Source: Hafnia paralvei ATCC 29927 (GTDB lineage Bacteria; Pseudomonadota; Gammaproteobacteria; Enterobacterales; Enterobacteriaceae). Taken from it: a stretch of DNA of 64,000 nt. Where the stretch lies: positions 186,001-250,000 of the forward strand of contig NZ_LXET01000007.1 in assembly GCF_001655005.1 (NCBI RefSeq), given 5' to 3'. A model generated the notes under the pieces. The model had not been told where the DNA came from. It ran no database searches and worked only from the letters and a program-made list of their open reading frames with translations. Of the stretch, positions 7,888-16,674 are shown piece after piece (within the stretch, counting starts at the first letter, position 1; the number at the start of each line of letters is the position of its first letter). The position numbers and the translations under genes are program-made.

Positions 7888-8136
7888 ATGAGACAACTCG
7901 CGAAACAGACGATCAGTGCTCAGATCCCTTCAGAGCTTGCTGTGGCGGTTGAAAACCTGGCTATTGAACTGGATAGATCCAAAAGCTGGGTGATTAAAGA
8001 AGCGCTGACCGCCATGATTGAAGAGAGAGAGCGGCGGCATCAGCAGATTTTGAAAGGGCTTGCTGATGTCGATGCGGGAAGAGTGGTTAGCCATGCGGAT
8101 GTAGTTGACTTCGCTAACAAACTGAAAAAATCGTAA
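7888..8136 (+). CDS. Ribbon-helix-helix antitoxin (ParD/CopG-like)
   Basis: 82 residues from the ATG at 7888, which has AAGGTGA six bases upstream; a GTG at 7879 would lie inside that site. The N-terminal part is a ribbon-helix-helix domain (TISAQIPSELAVAVENLAIELDRSKSWVIKEALTAMI in short: beta strand residues 8-13, then two helices). The C-terminal tail (LADVDAGRVVSHADVVDFANKL) is the usual toxin-binding extension. The toxin gene starts 3 bp downstream. The 31-bp palindrome upstream is the probable autoregulatory operator. Confidence 0.9.
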   Translation: MRQLAKQTISAQIPSELAVAVENLAIELDRSKSWVIKEALTAMIEERERRHQQILKGLADVDAGRVVSHADVVDFANKLKKS

Positions 8137-8139
8137 CCT

Positions 8140-8415
8140 ATGGAAATACAGTGGACCCAAAAGGCCCAGGATGATCTGGAGCGTATTTATAGGTTTGCCT
8201 GTCAATACAGTCGGCAACACGCTGACAACGTATTAGAGCGTTTGCTCATAGGAACCTCAGGGCTCGCGGAACATCCAAGAATCGGTGTTTCTCAGATAAG
8301 ATATGAACCACGAGAAGTGAGAAAAATCTTGTTTGATGATTATGACGTTCACTATGAAATTCAGCGCGACACTATCTATATTGTTGACCTTTGGCATACC
8401 CGAGAGGATCGCTGA
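8140..8415 (+). CDS. ParE/RelE-superfamily toxin
   Basis: 91 residues with the ParE-type order: WTQKAQDDLERIYRF at the N-terminus, the conserved middle LAEHPRIGVSQ, and a C-terminal strand set (EVRKILFDDYDVHYEIQRDTIYIVDLWHTRE). ParE proteins poison DNA gyrase while RelE proteins cut mRNA on ribosomes; the sequence looks closer to ParE, but this cannot be settled by eye. It is translationally coupled to the antitoxin (3-bp gap). It is the last gene of the island. Confidence 0.88.
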   Translation: MEIQWTQKAQDDLERIYRFACQYSRQHADNVLERLLIGTSGLAEHPRIGVSQIRYEPREVRKILFDDYDVHYEIQRDTIYIVDLWHTREDR

Positions 8416-9140
8416 AGTTCGTCATCTTCCAGGTAACCCTTGCCCCGATTCGAGTCCCAAAATCAACGATTAAATGTGTTGGTATCGATGTTGGTACATC
8501 ATCTAAATGTTATTTTTTATTTGTTTTAAATCAAAGGATTAATCATCATGTGCGAGTCCGGCCTTCGCATCTGAACATCAGTTGACGTCAACGAGTGATT
8601 TTTGTGCCTGAACCCCGCTCCCTGCAAGGAATTTCCCGTTTTTTAACCTGATCTTTATATATTATTTATTCAAAGATAGTCTAGCATGTAGTCTATATAA
8701 TGAAAAAATCCAGAAAAATAAAACGTTGATCATTGTTGCTCATGTGAATATTAAATCCTAATAAAACCAATGAAATTAATTTTATTAGAGAGATTATTTG
8801 TCATGATTTATAATTGTCGTGAATATTCAATTTAGCTCAATATTTCATTATCATTTATGTGGATTGTAATTACTAAAGCAATATTTAAACAGGTTATTCC
8901 GCGATAATCGACATCATATCCATATCCATGCGCAAAATGATAATAGTTCCTGACTGAGTTGAATCAATCATCACAAACTTATTACATTTACGTTGAAACA
9001 CGTATATATCAGCGAAAAATGACTAAGGTATACAAAAAACAATCCAATATTGGGCTTCTGATTTTGTAAGTAATTGTATTAGGTAAGCGATAGCGATAAA
9101 ATTTTCTTTAGGATAATCACTAAGCTTATGGTAAATCGCT
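8416..9140. other. AT-rich gene-free stretch at the island edge
   Basis: 725 bp with no credible gene on either strand. It contains a 15-base match to the 3' end of tRNA-Leu(CAA) (separate entry) and a second shorter T-loop-like string TTCGAGTCC at 8449-8457. From about 8640 on it is AT-rich. I see no transposase remnant. Confidence 0.5.
8553..8569 (+). repeat. Putative attachment-site remnant matching the 3' end of tRNA-Leu(CAA)
   Basis: CGAGTCCGGCCTTCG followed by CA equals, apart from one missing G, the last part of the T-arm and acceptor stem of E. coli leuX as remembered (CGAGTCCGGCCTTCGGCA). leuX is a known integration point for islands with AlpA and P4-like integrases. The rest of the tRNA is not present here. 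This could be the distal attachment copy; the intact tRNA would be to the left of the window. Confidence 0.5.
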
Positions 9141-10616
9141 TTATGTGATAAACGGTAGTTCTTGCTCGATAACCATCAATACTTTTTGCAACTGTGTTGC
9201 GTTCAGCCCTCCAAAACCAAAAAAAATCGCTGTTTCTGCACTGTGACCTTCCCATACGTCTTCTGACCCATTTTTTAGTTCGTGCAGCGTGTCAAAGCGT
9301 ACCGCTGATAATAGGCAGCGAGCACGTAGTTGTTGAATGATTTCAGGGGAAAGCGACGTCATCAGCGTTAGATGGAGTCCAGCGTAGTGCCCCCATATTT
9401 TTCCTTGAGGAAATAAGTGTTGTAGACCTTTTAATAGTACTCGCTGCCGTACTTCGTATTCGCAGGCTAACTTACTTAAATGGGTATAAAAAACCTGACT
9501 GTGCATAAAGTCTGCTAGGAATTGCTGTAATAGCCAGTTGCTACCGCTATTACTAAGCCCCTTCATATTTTTTACTGCGGGTAGAAGCGCATCTGGGCAA
9601 ACTAAATAGCCTAATCGAATTCCTGGCCCTAGCGTTTTTGAAAAGGTTCCGGCATAAATGACCCGATCTTGGGTATCCATTGTTTTGAGCGCAGGCAGCG
9701 GATTTTCTTCATAGGAAAATGCAGAGTCATAATCGTCTTCTATTACATAAGCTCCGACGCGTTGTGCCCAAAGCAACAATGCTTTGCGCCGAGAAAGCGA
9801 TAGGCGACAGCCTAATGGATATTGATGAGAAGGAGTCACGTAGCAGAGTTGTGTTGGATGTTCTGGTAGTTGAGCTACACACAATCCGTGTTTATCGACA
9901 TTTACAGCGGTGATGTTGGCTCCATGGTAATTAAATATATGCCAAGCGCCGGAGTAGCATGGAGACTCCGTCACCACGTGGCAGGGAGTTGTTTTTGTGG
10001 CTAATTTATTGAGCACAAAGAGTTGGCTGAGCAGTGATAATCCCTCTTGTACTCCGTTGGTAATAATGATGTTTTCAGATTGGGTATCAACGCCGCGAGA
10101 AAAGCGCAAATAGCGAACAATCTCTTGGCGTAGAGAAAGTAGGCCTTGTGGCGAGTGGTAGCGCGTGACTAACTGTTCTTTGAGATTTGATGGTGCATTA
10201 TTCCATTTTCGCCAACTAGACCAAGGAAAAGCATTAGGGTCAGGAATGCCCATTTTACAGTAAACCTCAGCGGCCGGCTGGCTATATAAATCTACCGGAA
10301 CCTCAGCAGGCACCAGACTTGTGGGCGCTGGGCCTTTAAAGTAGGGAATCTTGCGACCAACGGGTTTGACCGGCCGTGCAAAACAGACGTGATAACCCAC
10401 TCCGGGGCGGCTTTTTATATAGCCATTAGCGACTAGTTTCTCATAAGCCAATGTCACTGTAATTCGCGCAATTTTTAATCTGCGGGATAATTCGCGAATT
10501 GATGGCAGCATATCACCAGCAATACATTCTCCATGCGTTATCGCCTGATAGTAGTATTGAAAAATCTGTAATTGCAGTGGTATATCGCATTGCCTATCAA
10601 GTTCGATTTCCTGCAT
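9141..10616 (-). CDS. MocR/PdxR-type regulator (GntR HTH fused to aminotransferase domain)
   Basis: 491 residues. Residues 10-75 are a GntR-type winged helix (LPSIRELSRRLKIARITVTLAYEKLVANGYI). Residues about 110-490 are a fold-type I aminotransferase domain with ITNGVQEGL, the Asp of VIEDDYDSAFSYE and the PLP lysine in AGTFSKTLGPGIRLGYLV. Such proteins use PLP or a PLP-amine adduct as effector and usually regulate a divergent neighbour. Here the neighbour is torC, 190 bp away, so it may sense an amine and control TMAO respiration, but this link is inference from position only. It could equally regulate itself or a distant gene. Confidence 0.88.
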   Translation of the reverse strand: MQEIELDRQCDIPLQLQIFQYYYQAITHGECIAGDMLPSIRELSRRLKIARITVTLAYEKLVANGYIKSRPGVGYHVCFARPVKPVGRKIPYFKGPAPTSLVPAEVPVDLYSQPAAEVYCKMGIPDPNAFPWSSWRKWNNAPSNLKEQLVTRYHSPQGLLSLRQEIVRYLRFSRGVDTQSENIIITNGVQEGLSLLSQLFVLNKLATKTTPCHVVTESPCYSGAWHIFNYHGANITAVNVDKHGLCVAQLPEHPTQLCYVTPSHQYPLGCRLSLSRRKALLLWAQRVGAYVIEDDYDSAFSYEENPLPALKTMDTQDRVIYAGTFSKTLGPGIRLGYLVCPDALLPAVKNMKGLSNSGSNWLLQQFLADFMHSQVFYTHLSKLACEYEVRQRVLLKGLQHLFPQGKIWGHYAGLHLTLMTSLSPEIIQQLRARCLLSAVRFDTLHELKNGSEDVWEGHSAETAIFFGFGGLNATQLQKVLMVIEQELPFIT

Positions 10617-10806
10617 AAAATTATTAGCCTTGTCTCTTTTTACATAATCAAGCTCTGTACATTACTTCGCTTTGCCACCCCATAGTTTGACTCTACTCAT
10701 AATGTGGTATCTGGCCCTATTTTTGCCGCCGCCCGTATCTATTTGAATGCATGTTTTCTCCGTTAGCTTAGTCGCTATAAATAATGAAAACTGAGGCAAT
10801 ACCATA

Positions 10807-11940
10807 ATGTCATGGATACGAAAGAAAACGCTTTGGCTCTTTATTGCTGGAGCAGCAGCAATGCTGATGCTGGTATGGGGAGGCTGGCAGGGAGTACATC
10901 AGACCAGCACGACAGAATTTTGTTTATCTTGCCATTCGATGAGTAGTGTCGGGCAGGAGTATAAGGCGAGTATACATTTTAAAAACGCCTCTGGAGTACG
11001 TGCTGAGTGTAAGGATTGCCATATTCCACCAGGAATTATTCCAACATTAGTACGTAAAACTGAAGCGATTAACGATATTTATCACGAGTTTGTCTCTCCA
11101 TCGATTAATACCCCGCAAAAGTTCGAAAGTAAGCGGGCTGAATTGGCGCAGCGCGAATGGAAGCGTATGAGTGAGAACCGTTCTGCGGCCTGTAAATCCT
11201 GTCATGCCTATGATGCGATGGATCACAGTAAACAGTCGGCCAATGCAGCCGCACAAATGACTCCCGCAGCCCTAAAAGACAGCAACTGTATCGATTGTCA
11301 TAAAGGAATTGCCCATCACAAACCGAATACAAGCAACGGGTTTCGCGATCAATACAAAATGCTCGTTCAGCAGAGTTCAAGCCTACCTAACGCATCCACG
11401 TTGTATGCCCTGAGTGAAAAATCGCTTAGTGCTACCGTCGATGGCTCTGCGGATAAAGCGCTACTCATGCCTGCTACGGAGGTTGCCGTTCTACAAAAAC
11501 AAGGCAACAAAGTACAGATTCAGATTGTGGGCTGGCGTGAGAGCAGCGGACGTGGACGCGTGATTACTCAATATCTCGGAAAACGTGTGTTTGCTGCGGT
11601 ATTGGATCCTTCGTTGCTGCCTGCGGTAAAGATCCTCAAAACTGAAGTAGATCCTATTTCTCATCAAGAGTGGCAACAAATCAGCGTAGCGGTATGGACG
11701 TCGAATGATGGCTTTACTGACAGCATCGAGCCTGTATGGCAATACGCAGATCAAATGCTGCAATCAACCTGTAGTGCTTGTCATAGCGTGCCCCCGACAA
11801 CGCGTTATAACGCTAATGGCTGGATTGCTGGGCTAAAAGCGATGTCGGCCTACTATCGTCTGAATCAGCAGGAAGAACGCACCTTATTGAAATACTTGCA
11901 AACGCACGCCAGCGACACGAGTGAAAGTAGCCCCCATTAA
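10807..11940 (+). CDS. torC: Pentaheme c-type cytochrome TorC
   Basis: 377 residues, NapC/NirT family. One N-terminal membrane anchor (about residues 8-26) is followed by four CXXCH haem motifs in the NapC-like domain (CLSCH at 39-43, CKDCH at 68-72, CKSCH at 129-133, CIDCH at 161-165) and a fifth in the C-terminal domain (CSACH at 322-326), as in E. coli TorC (390 residues). It passes electrons from menaquinol to periplasmic TorA. It is the first gene of torCAD, with torA 47 bp downstream. TorY is the main alternative; the linked torD favours TorC. Confidence 0.9.
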   Translation: MSWIRKKTLWLFIAGAAAMLMLVWGGWQGVHQTSTTEFCLSCHSMSSVGQEYKASIHFKNASGVRAECKDCHIPPGIIPTLVRKTEAINDIYHEFVSPSINTPQKFESKRAELAQREWKRMSENRSAACKSCHAYDAMDHSKQSANAAAQMTPAALKDSNCIDCHKGIAHHKPNTSNGFRDQYKMLVQQSSSLPNASTLYALSEKSLSATVDGSADKALLMPATEVAVLQKQGNKVQIQIVGWRESSGRGRVITQYLGKRVFAAVLDPSLLPAVKILKTEVDPISHQEWQQISVAVWTSNDGFTDSIEPVWQYADQMLQSTCSACHSVPPTTRYNANGWIAGLKAMSAYYRLNQQEERTLLKYLQTHASDTSESSPH

Positions 11941-11987
11941 AACAACCAATTAGAAAGCTAACTCCATGAGCAATTGAGGAAATAACG

Positions 11988-14498
11988 ATGGACTTTAACG
12001 ATTTCAGCCCTTCACGCAGGCGATTTATTACCGGGGTATTGGCCGTTGGCGCGGCAAATATCCTTTCCCCTCAGCCTCTGCTAAGCCGCGTATGGGCTGC
12101 AGATGAAAAACCGGATCTTTGGATACAGTCTGGTTCACATTTTGGTGCCTTTGAAGCTAGGGTGAGTAACGGCGAGTGGATTGATACTCGGCCATTCAAG
12201 CATGATAAATTTCCGTGCGATATGCTCAAAGCGGTAAGGGAAATTGTCTATAACCCATCGCGTACGCGCTATCCGATGGTACGTCTCGACTGGCTACGTC
12301 ATCGTGATAAGTCTGATCGAAGCCAGCGTGGGGATAACCGCTTTGTACGGGTAAGTTGGGATCAGGCTCTCGATTTGGTTTACCAAGAGCTTGAGAGAGT
12401 CCAAAAGCATTACGGCTCATCCGGCGTTTTTACTGGCCTTGCCGATTGGCAAATGGTTGGCAAATTACATAAAGCAGGTGGTGCGATGGATCGCGGGCTG
12501 GGTTTGCATGGAAGTTATGTGACGACCGTTGGAGATTACTCGGCGGCAGCGGCTCAGGTGATCTTACCGCACGTTATTGGTTCACTGGAGGTTTACGAGC
12601 AGCAAACATCGCTACCTTTGGTGATTGAAAACACTAACACCATCGTTCTGTGGGGGTGTGATCCGATCAAAAACCTGCAAATTGAGTATCTGGTACCCGA
12701 TCACGATCCCTTTGGTTATTGGCTGCAAATTAAAGAGCGAGTTGCGCAGGGGAAAATGCGGGTGATCAGCGTCGATCCGGTGCGTAATAAAACTCAAAAT
12801 TATCTCAACGGTGAGCAGTTGGCGTTAAATCCGCAAACTGATGTCGCATTAATGCTTGGCATAGCGCATACGCTATATCAGGAAAAAATTTACGACTCTG
12901 CTTTTATCAAAGATTATTGCGTTGGTTTTGAGCAGTTCCTGCCCTACTTGTTGGGAGAGAGTGATAAACAGCCAAAAGATGCCGAGTGGGCGGCGAAAAT
13001 TTGTGGCTTAGACGCTGACCAAATCCGTGAGTTTGCCCGTTTATTGGTCAAAGGCCGTACTCAGTTTATGGGGGGCTGGTGCGCACAGCGTATGCATCAC
13101 GGTGAACAGTATCCATGGATGCTGGTGGTATTAGCCAGCATGGTGGGGCAGATTGGCTTACCTGGTGGAGGGGTGGGATTTGGCTGGCATTACAACGGCG
13201 GTGGCACGATAACATCGTTGGGGCCGGTCTTATCTGGTTTGGGGAGTATTGCGAATCCTCCACCGCCGATTCACGCGGCCGATTTTCGTGGCGCTTCAGA
13301 GCACATTCCGGTTTCACGTTTGATTGACTGTTTGCTTTCGCCGGGGAAAAAAGTGGCGTTTAACGGTGAAACATTGACGTACCCCGATATCAAAATGGCT
13401 ATTTATAGTGCGGCCAATCCATTTCATGCCCAGCAGGATCGTAATCGTATGATCGAAGCTTGGAAAAAGCTGGAAACGGTGGTCGTGCTGGATCATCAGT
13501 GGACCGCCTCTTGTCGATTTGCCGATATTGTATTGCCGGTGACGACGCGCTATGAACGCAATGACGTGGAACAGTTTGGCACCCATTCTAATAAAGGGTT
13601 GATGGCGATCCGCCAGATCGTTAAACCACAGTTCGAAGCTCGTCACGATTTCGATGTGTTTCGTGGTTTGTGCCAGCGCTTCGGGCGGGATGATGTTTAC
13701 AGCGAAAAGCGCGATGAAATGCAATGGATCAAGGCTATTTACCAAGAGGGAGTAAAGCAAGGTGAGGCTACCGGTGTCCCCATGCCAGATTTTGATACTT
13801 TCTGGAATGGCGAGGGCTATATTGAATATCCCGCAGGACAGCCTTGGGTACGTCACGGTGATTTCCGTGAACAACCCGATCTCAATCCATTAGGCACACC
13901 ATCAGGGCTAATTGAAATTTACAGTAAAACCATTGCCGATTTTCATTATGAAGATTGTCCGGGGCATCCGGTGTGGATGGAGCCGTTTGAGCGCAGCCAT
14001 GGCGGCAAAGGTGCTGAAAAATACCCGCTGCATCTGCAATCATGTCATCCCGATAAGCGGCTGCACTCACAGCTGTGTTCCAGCGAGGATTTTCGTAAAA
14101 CGTATTCTGTAGCAGGGCGTGAACCGCTCTATATCAGCCCCAAAGACGCAAAATCTCGTGGGCTAAAAGCGGGCGATGTAGCGAGAGTATTCAACGATCG
14201 TGGGCAGGTATTGGCCGGCGTTGTGATAAGTAGCGATTATGCATCAGGAGTTGTGCGTATTCACGAAGGTGCATGGTATTCGCCGTTGGTGGGTGGTAAA
14301 GCAGGAACATTATGTACCTACGGCGATCCTAACGTTTTAAGTGCAGACATTGGCACATCACAGCTAGCTCAGGGGCCATCGGCGCATACTGCTTTGGTTC
14401 AGGTGGAACGGTATCGCGAGGAGCTTCCTGCTGTCACCGGATTCGGTGGACCACTGGAGGTTATCTCAGAGAACGGGGGAACTCATGCAGCTATTTGA
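11988..14498 (+). CDS. torA: Trimethylamine-N-oxide reductase, molybdopterin subunit TorA
   Basis: 836 residues (E. coli TorA 848). The N-terminus has a Tat signal (SRRRFITGV at about 9-17, then a hydrophobic stretch and VWA cleavage). The body is the DMSO/TMAO reductase family: WGCDPIKNLQ, SVDPVRNKT for the bis-MGD cofactor, and VGDYSAAAAQV around residue 183, where the Ser is the expected molybdenum ligand. It reduces TMAO to trimethylamine in the periplasm. The start ATG 11988 follows GAGGAAATAACG. The end overlaps torD by 14 bases, typical for translational coupling with the chaperone. Confidence 0.92.
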   Translation: MDFNDFSPSRRRFITGVLAVGAANILSPQPLLSRVWAADEKPDLWIQSGSHFGAFEARVSNGEWIDTRPFKHDKFPCDMLKAVREIVYNPSRTRYPMVRLDWLRHRDKSDRSQRGDNRFVRVSWDQALDLVYQELERVQKHYGSSGVFTGLADWQMVGKLHKAGGAMDRGLGLHGSYVTTVGDYSAAAAQVILPHVIGSLEVYEQQTSLPLVIENTNTIVLWGCDPIKNLQIEYLVPDHDPFGYWLQIKERVAQGKMRVISVDPVRNKTQNYLNGEQLALNPQTDVALMLGIAHTLYQEKIYDSAFIKDYCVGFEQFLPYLLGESDKQPKDAEWAAKICGLDADQIREFARLLVKGRTQFMGGWCAQRMHHGEQYPWMLVVLASMVGQIGLPGGGVGFGWHYNGGGTITSLGPVLSGLGSIANPPPPIHAADFRGASEHIPVSRLIDCLLSPGKKVAFNGETLTYPDIKMAIYSAANPFHAQQDRNRMIEAWKKLETVVVLDHQWTASCRFADIVLPVTTRYERNDVEQFGTHSNKGLMAIRQIVKPQFEARHDFDVFRGLCQRFGRDDVYSEKRDEMQWIKAIYQEGVKQGEATGVPMPDFDTFWNGEGYIEYPAGQPWVRHGDFREQPDLNPLGTPSGLIEIYSKTIADFHYEDCPGHPVWMEPFERSHGGKGAEKYPLHLQSCHPDKRLHSQLCSSEDFRKTYSVAGREPLYISPKDAKSRGLKAGDVARVFNDRGQVLAGVVISSDYASGVVRIHEGAWYSPLVGGKAGTLCTYGDPNVLSADIGTSQLAQGPSAHTALVQVERYREELPAVTGFGGPLEVISENGGTHAAI

Positions 14499-15126
14499 TG
14501 ATATGGCTCGGCAACGAGCCCAAATTTATCGTTGGTTCTCGCTGCTTTTGTTTCAAGAGCTTTCAGATGAGGCTCTGGCTGGATTGCGCGACAAAAACAA
14601 TCTGGCGCTGATGAATGGTTTGAAGTTTATTCCTGAACTGCTGTTGCCTACACGGCAGTTCCAGCGACGACTGTGCGCGGCCCTTAAGCGTAAAGCTCGT
14701 CAGCAGGAGTTAGCTGCTGATTTTGCGTCGCTGTTTTTGCTGCCGTCACCTACAGGGGTATCCCCCTACGCCGGACATTATCCACATACGACGCCTTCCG
14801 AGGAACGCAGAATCATGCACCAATGGCTGGTGGAGTTGGCACTCGTCCCAGAAAACAATGAAGCTACCGATCATATCGCCATTCAACTCGCACTGATGGC
14901 TGCGTTGATCGAAGGCGACCCTCACTCTGAAATATTGTTGGCGCAGCAGTATCATTTTTTGCACCAACATCTTTTAGTTTGGCTACCATTATTCTCTAAA
15001 CGTAGCTACCAGCGTGATAATTTTGGCTTTTATGCTGCAGCAATAGGCCTTCTGCTGAGATTTATACAGCTTGATATAGAATGGATAATTGACAGTTTTC
15101 CAATGAGAGACAGCAACGAGGGCTAG
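14485..15126 (+). CDS. torD: TorA-specific chaperone TorD
   Basis: 213 residues from the ATG at 14485 (GGGGGA upstream); an upstream ATG at 14446 lies deep in torA and is less likely. The family core is visible: RAQIYRWFSLLLFQELSD at the start, then DFASLFLLPSP and PYAGHYPHTTPSEERRIM, and a helical C-terminus. TorD binds the Tat signal of TorA and holds it for cofactor loading in the cytoplasm. It is the last gene of torCAD and overlaps torA by 14 bases. Confidence 0.9.
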   Translation: MQLFDDMARQRAQIYRWFSLLLFQELSDEALAGLRDKNNLALMNGLKFIPELLLPTRQFQRRLCAALKRKARQQELAADFASLFLLPSPTGVSPYAGHYPHTTPSEERRIMHQWLVELALVPENNEATDHIAIQLALMAALIEGDPHSEILLAQQYHFLHQHLLVWLPLFSKRSYQRDNFGFYAAAIGLLLRFIQLDIEWIIDSFPMRDSNEG

Positions 15127-15152
15127 GTTGAAAGACTAGAAAAATAACGGAG

Positions 15153-15197
15153 CACTGACGATATAAGACAACATGACGTCTTTGTATATCACCAGTG
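15153..15197. terminator. Large imperfect hairpin after torD
   Basis: CACTG/CAGTG, GATATA/TATATC and AGAC/GTCT nest around an 8-base loop. No strong T-run follows on the plus strand. It lies between torD and the 3' stump of the porin gene, so it may end transcription from both sides. Confidence 0.45.
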
Positions 15198-15211
15198 TTC
15201 TGTCTATTTAT

Positions 15212-15472
15212 TTAGAAGCTCCAGCTTACGCCAGTAAAGAGGCTAAAATCATAGGCACTATCAACCATTGGGCTATTCTTGATTTGGTCATCTAGCATCG
15301 TATAGCGAGCCGAACTCAGCAACGTGAGTTGGGGTAATAATTTATAGCTAACACTGAGGCCTAAGAACGGATTCCAGCTATCTTCTGGTTGGTATTTTTT
15401 TAATCCGCTATTATGTGATTCATGGTCGGATATGCCGTAATAATATTGAGTAAAGCTGTTTAGAAAAAATCT
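15212..15472 (-). pseudogene. 3' remnant of a MipA/OmpV-type outer membrane protein gene
   Basis: The minus strand encodes about 86 residues ending in a stop at 15214-15212. The translation reads like the C-terminal barrel strands of MipA/OmpV proteins: YYYGISDHES, then WNPFLGLSVSYKLLPQLTLLSSARYTML, ending FSLFTGVSWSF with the terminal Phe used for outer-membrane insertion. Upstream an in-frame TGA (15475-15473) precedes it and there is no start. The rest of the gene is missing: the hydrolase gene begins only 20 bp away. Clearly a broken gene, probably left by a deletion. Confidence 0.75.
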
Positions 15473-15492
15473 TCACTCAGGGAGCATAGTCA

Positions 15493-16413
15493 ATGGCGCT
15501 TGAAGCCGCAATTGCAGAGTTAGTCGCTGATTTTATTACCAAGGGACGTCCCTCATCACGCCATCAAACCTTTGATGAACGTCGCGCCGGATATATCGCT
15601 AGCACGGTTTTAGCGGGGGAGATAGAACAGCGAGTCACCGTTGAAGATAGGGAAATGGGCGGGATTTCACTGCGCGTGTTTTCTCCTCTCAACGCTGAAG
15701 GTAAGCTGCCTGCCGTTATTTATTATCACGGTGGATGCTTTGTCAGCGGAGGTTTTGCGACCCATGACAACCAGCTTAGGCAGTTGGCCTTTCTCAGTGG
15801 TTGTAGAGTCATTGCCGTACAATATCGTTTAGCGCCGGAGCACACTTATCCTGCCGCTCATGATGATGCGGAACGTGCTGCGGATCTTATCTGGCAATAT
15901 GCCGATGAGCTGAACATTGAACGCAGTCAGATCACATTGGCAGGTGACAGCGCGGGCGGTCATCTTGCTTTGATAACCGCTCTGCGCCTGCGTGATGCCA
16001 ATCGGTGGTTACCTCAGCGGCTGGTTCTGATTTATCCGATGATTGATGCAACAGCATCGTCTGAAAGTTATAAGCGCAATGGTGATGATTATGTACTCAC
16101 CCGTGACACGCTGCTCAGCGGTTTTGAAGCCTATTTCCAGCAGACTGAGTTGATGCATCCAGAAGTCAGTCCGCTGTGGCGCGATGACTTTTTCGGTTTA
16201 CCTCCGGTGCATATTCTCACGGCCGAATACGATCCGTTATGTGATGACGGTGAAGTGTTGTTTGCGCGTATGACGGAGCAGGGCGTTAACTGTAGTGCGC
16301 AGCGTTATCTTGGTGTGATCCACGGGTTTTTCCAGCTTGGCGGTATTAGCCCGACTGCGCGCAACGCTATGCGAGATATCGCGGCGAAAATTAGCTCACC
16401 TTATCCATTATAA
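15493..16413 (+). CDS. Alpha/beta hydrolase, HSL/Aes-like esterase
   Basis: 306 residues, hormone-sensitive-lipase family. The oxyanion motif is HGGCF (about residues 80-84; HGGGF in most relatives), the nucleophile is in GDSAGG (about 154-159), the acid in AEYDPLCDDG (about 244-253) and the His in VIHGFF (about 276-281). No signal peptide. It probably hydrolyses small acyl esters; the substrate cannot be told. The upstream region is the broken porin gene, so its promoter may be a recent junction. It differs from the true aes copy at 20864. A perfect palindrome follows. Confidence 0.85.
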   Translation: MALEAAIAELVADFITKGRPSSRHQTFDERRAGYIASTVLAGEIEQRVTVEDREMGGISLRVFSPLNAEGKLPAVIYYHGGCFVSGGFATHDNQLRQLAFLSGCRVIAVQYRLAPEHTYPAAHDDAERAADLIWQYADELNIERSQITLAGDSAGGHLALITALRLRDANRWLPQRLVLIYPMIDATASSESYKRNGDDYVLTRDTLLSGFEAYFQQTELMHPEVSPLWRDDFFGLPPVHILTAEYDPLCDDGEVLFARMTEQGVNCSAQRYLGVIHGFFQLGGISPTARNAMRDIAAKISSPYPL

Positions 16414-16426
16414 TTTATCTCCCTGC

Positions 16427-16450
16427 GAACAGGCCGAGCTCGGCCTGTTC
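16427..16450 (+). terminator. Perfect 24-base palindrome after the esterase gene
   Basis: GAACAGGCCGAG is followed directly by its reverse complement CTCGGCCTGTTC. The tail is ACTTTGC with no long T-run. It begins 14 bases after the stop and is most likely a transcription end signal. Confidence 0.6.
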
Positions 16451-16674
16451 ACTTTGCATCACAACAGAACCACCATCGCGTCGCCCAATTCATCTTTCCC
16501 ACACCTTCAACGGTGCTATCATATTGATTCAGGTTTTGAAGGAATCAGGCAACGTATTGATATGTTGTCCACCTGCAACGGGCTGTAAATCATGGTGATG
16601 ATGGCCAGTGGTTTTAAGATGGATTTTTCCTCCAACTGTCGTCGCGACAGTGATATTCGCGTAAGGCTTCCGCT

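Noticed and set aside
8435..8585. A possible tRNA gene around the TTCGAGTCC and CGAGTCCGGCC strings
   Set aside because: No D-arm, anticodon stem or acceptor pairing can be formed; only 3'-end-like pieces exist.
13314..13874. 186-codon open frame on the minus strand inside torA
   Set aside because: Antisense to a highly conserved enzyme, no ribosome site and no recognisable protein features.
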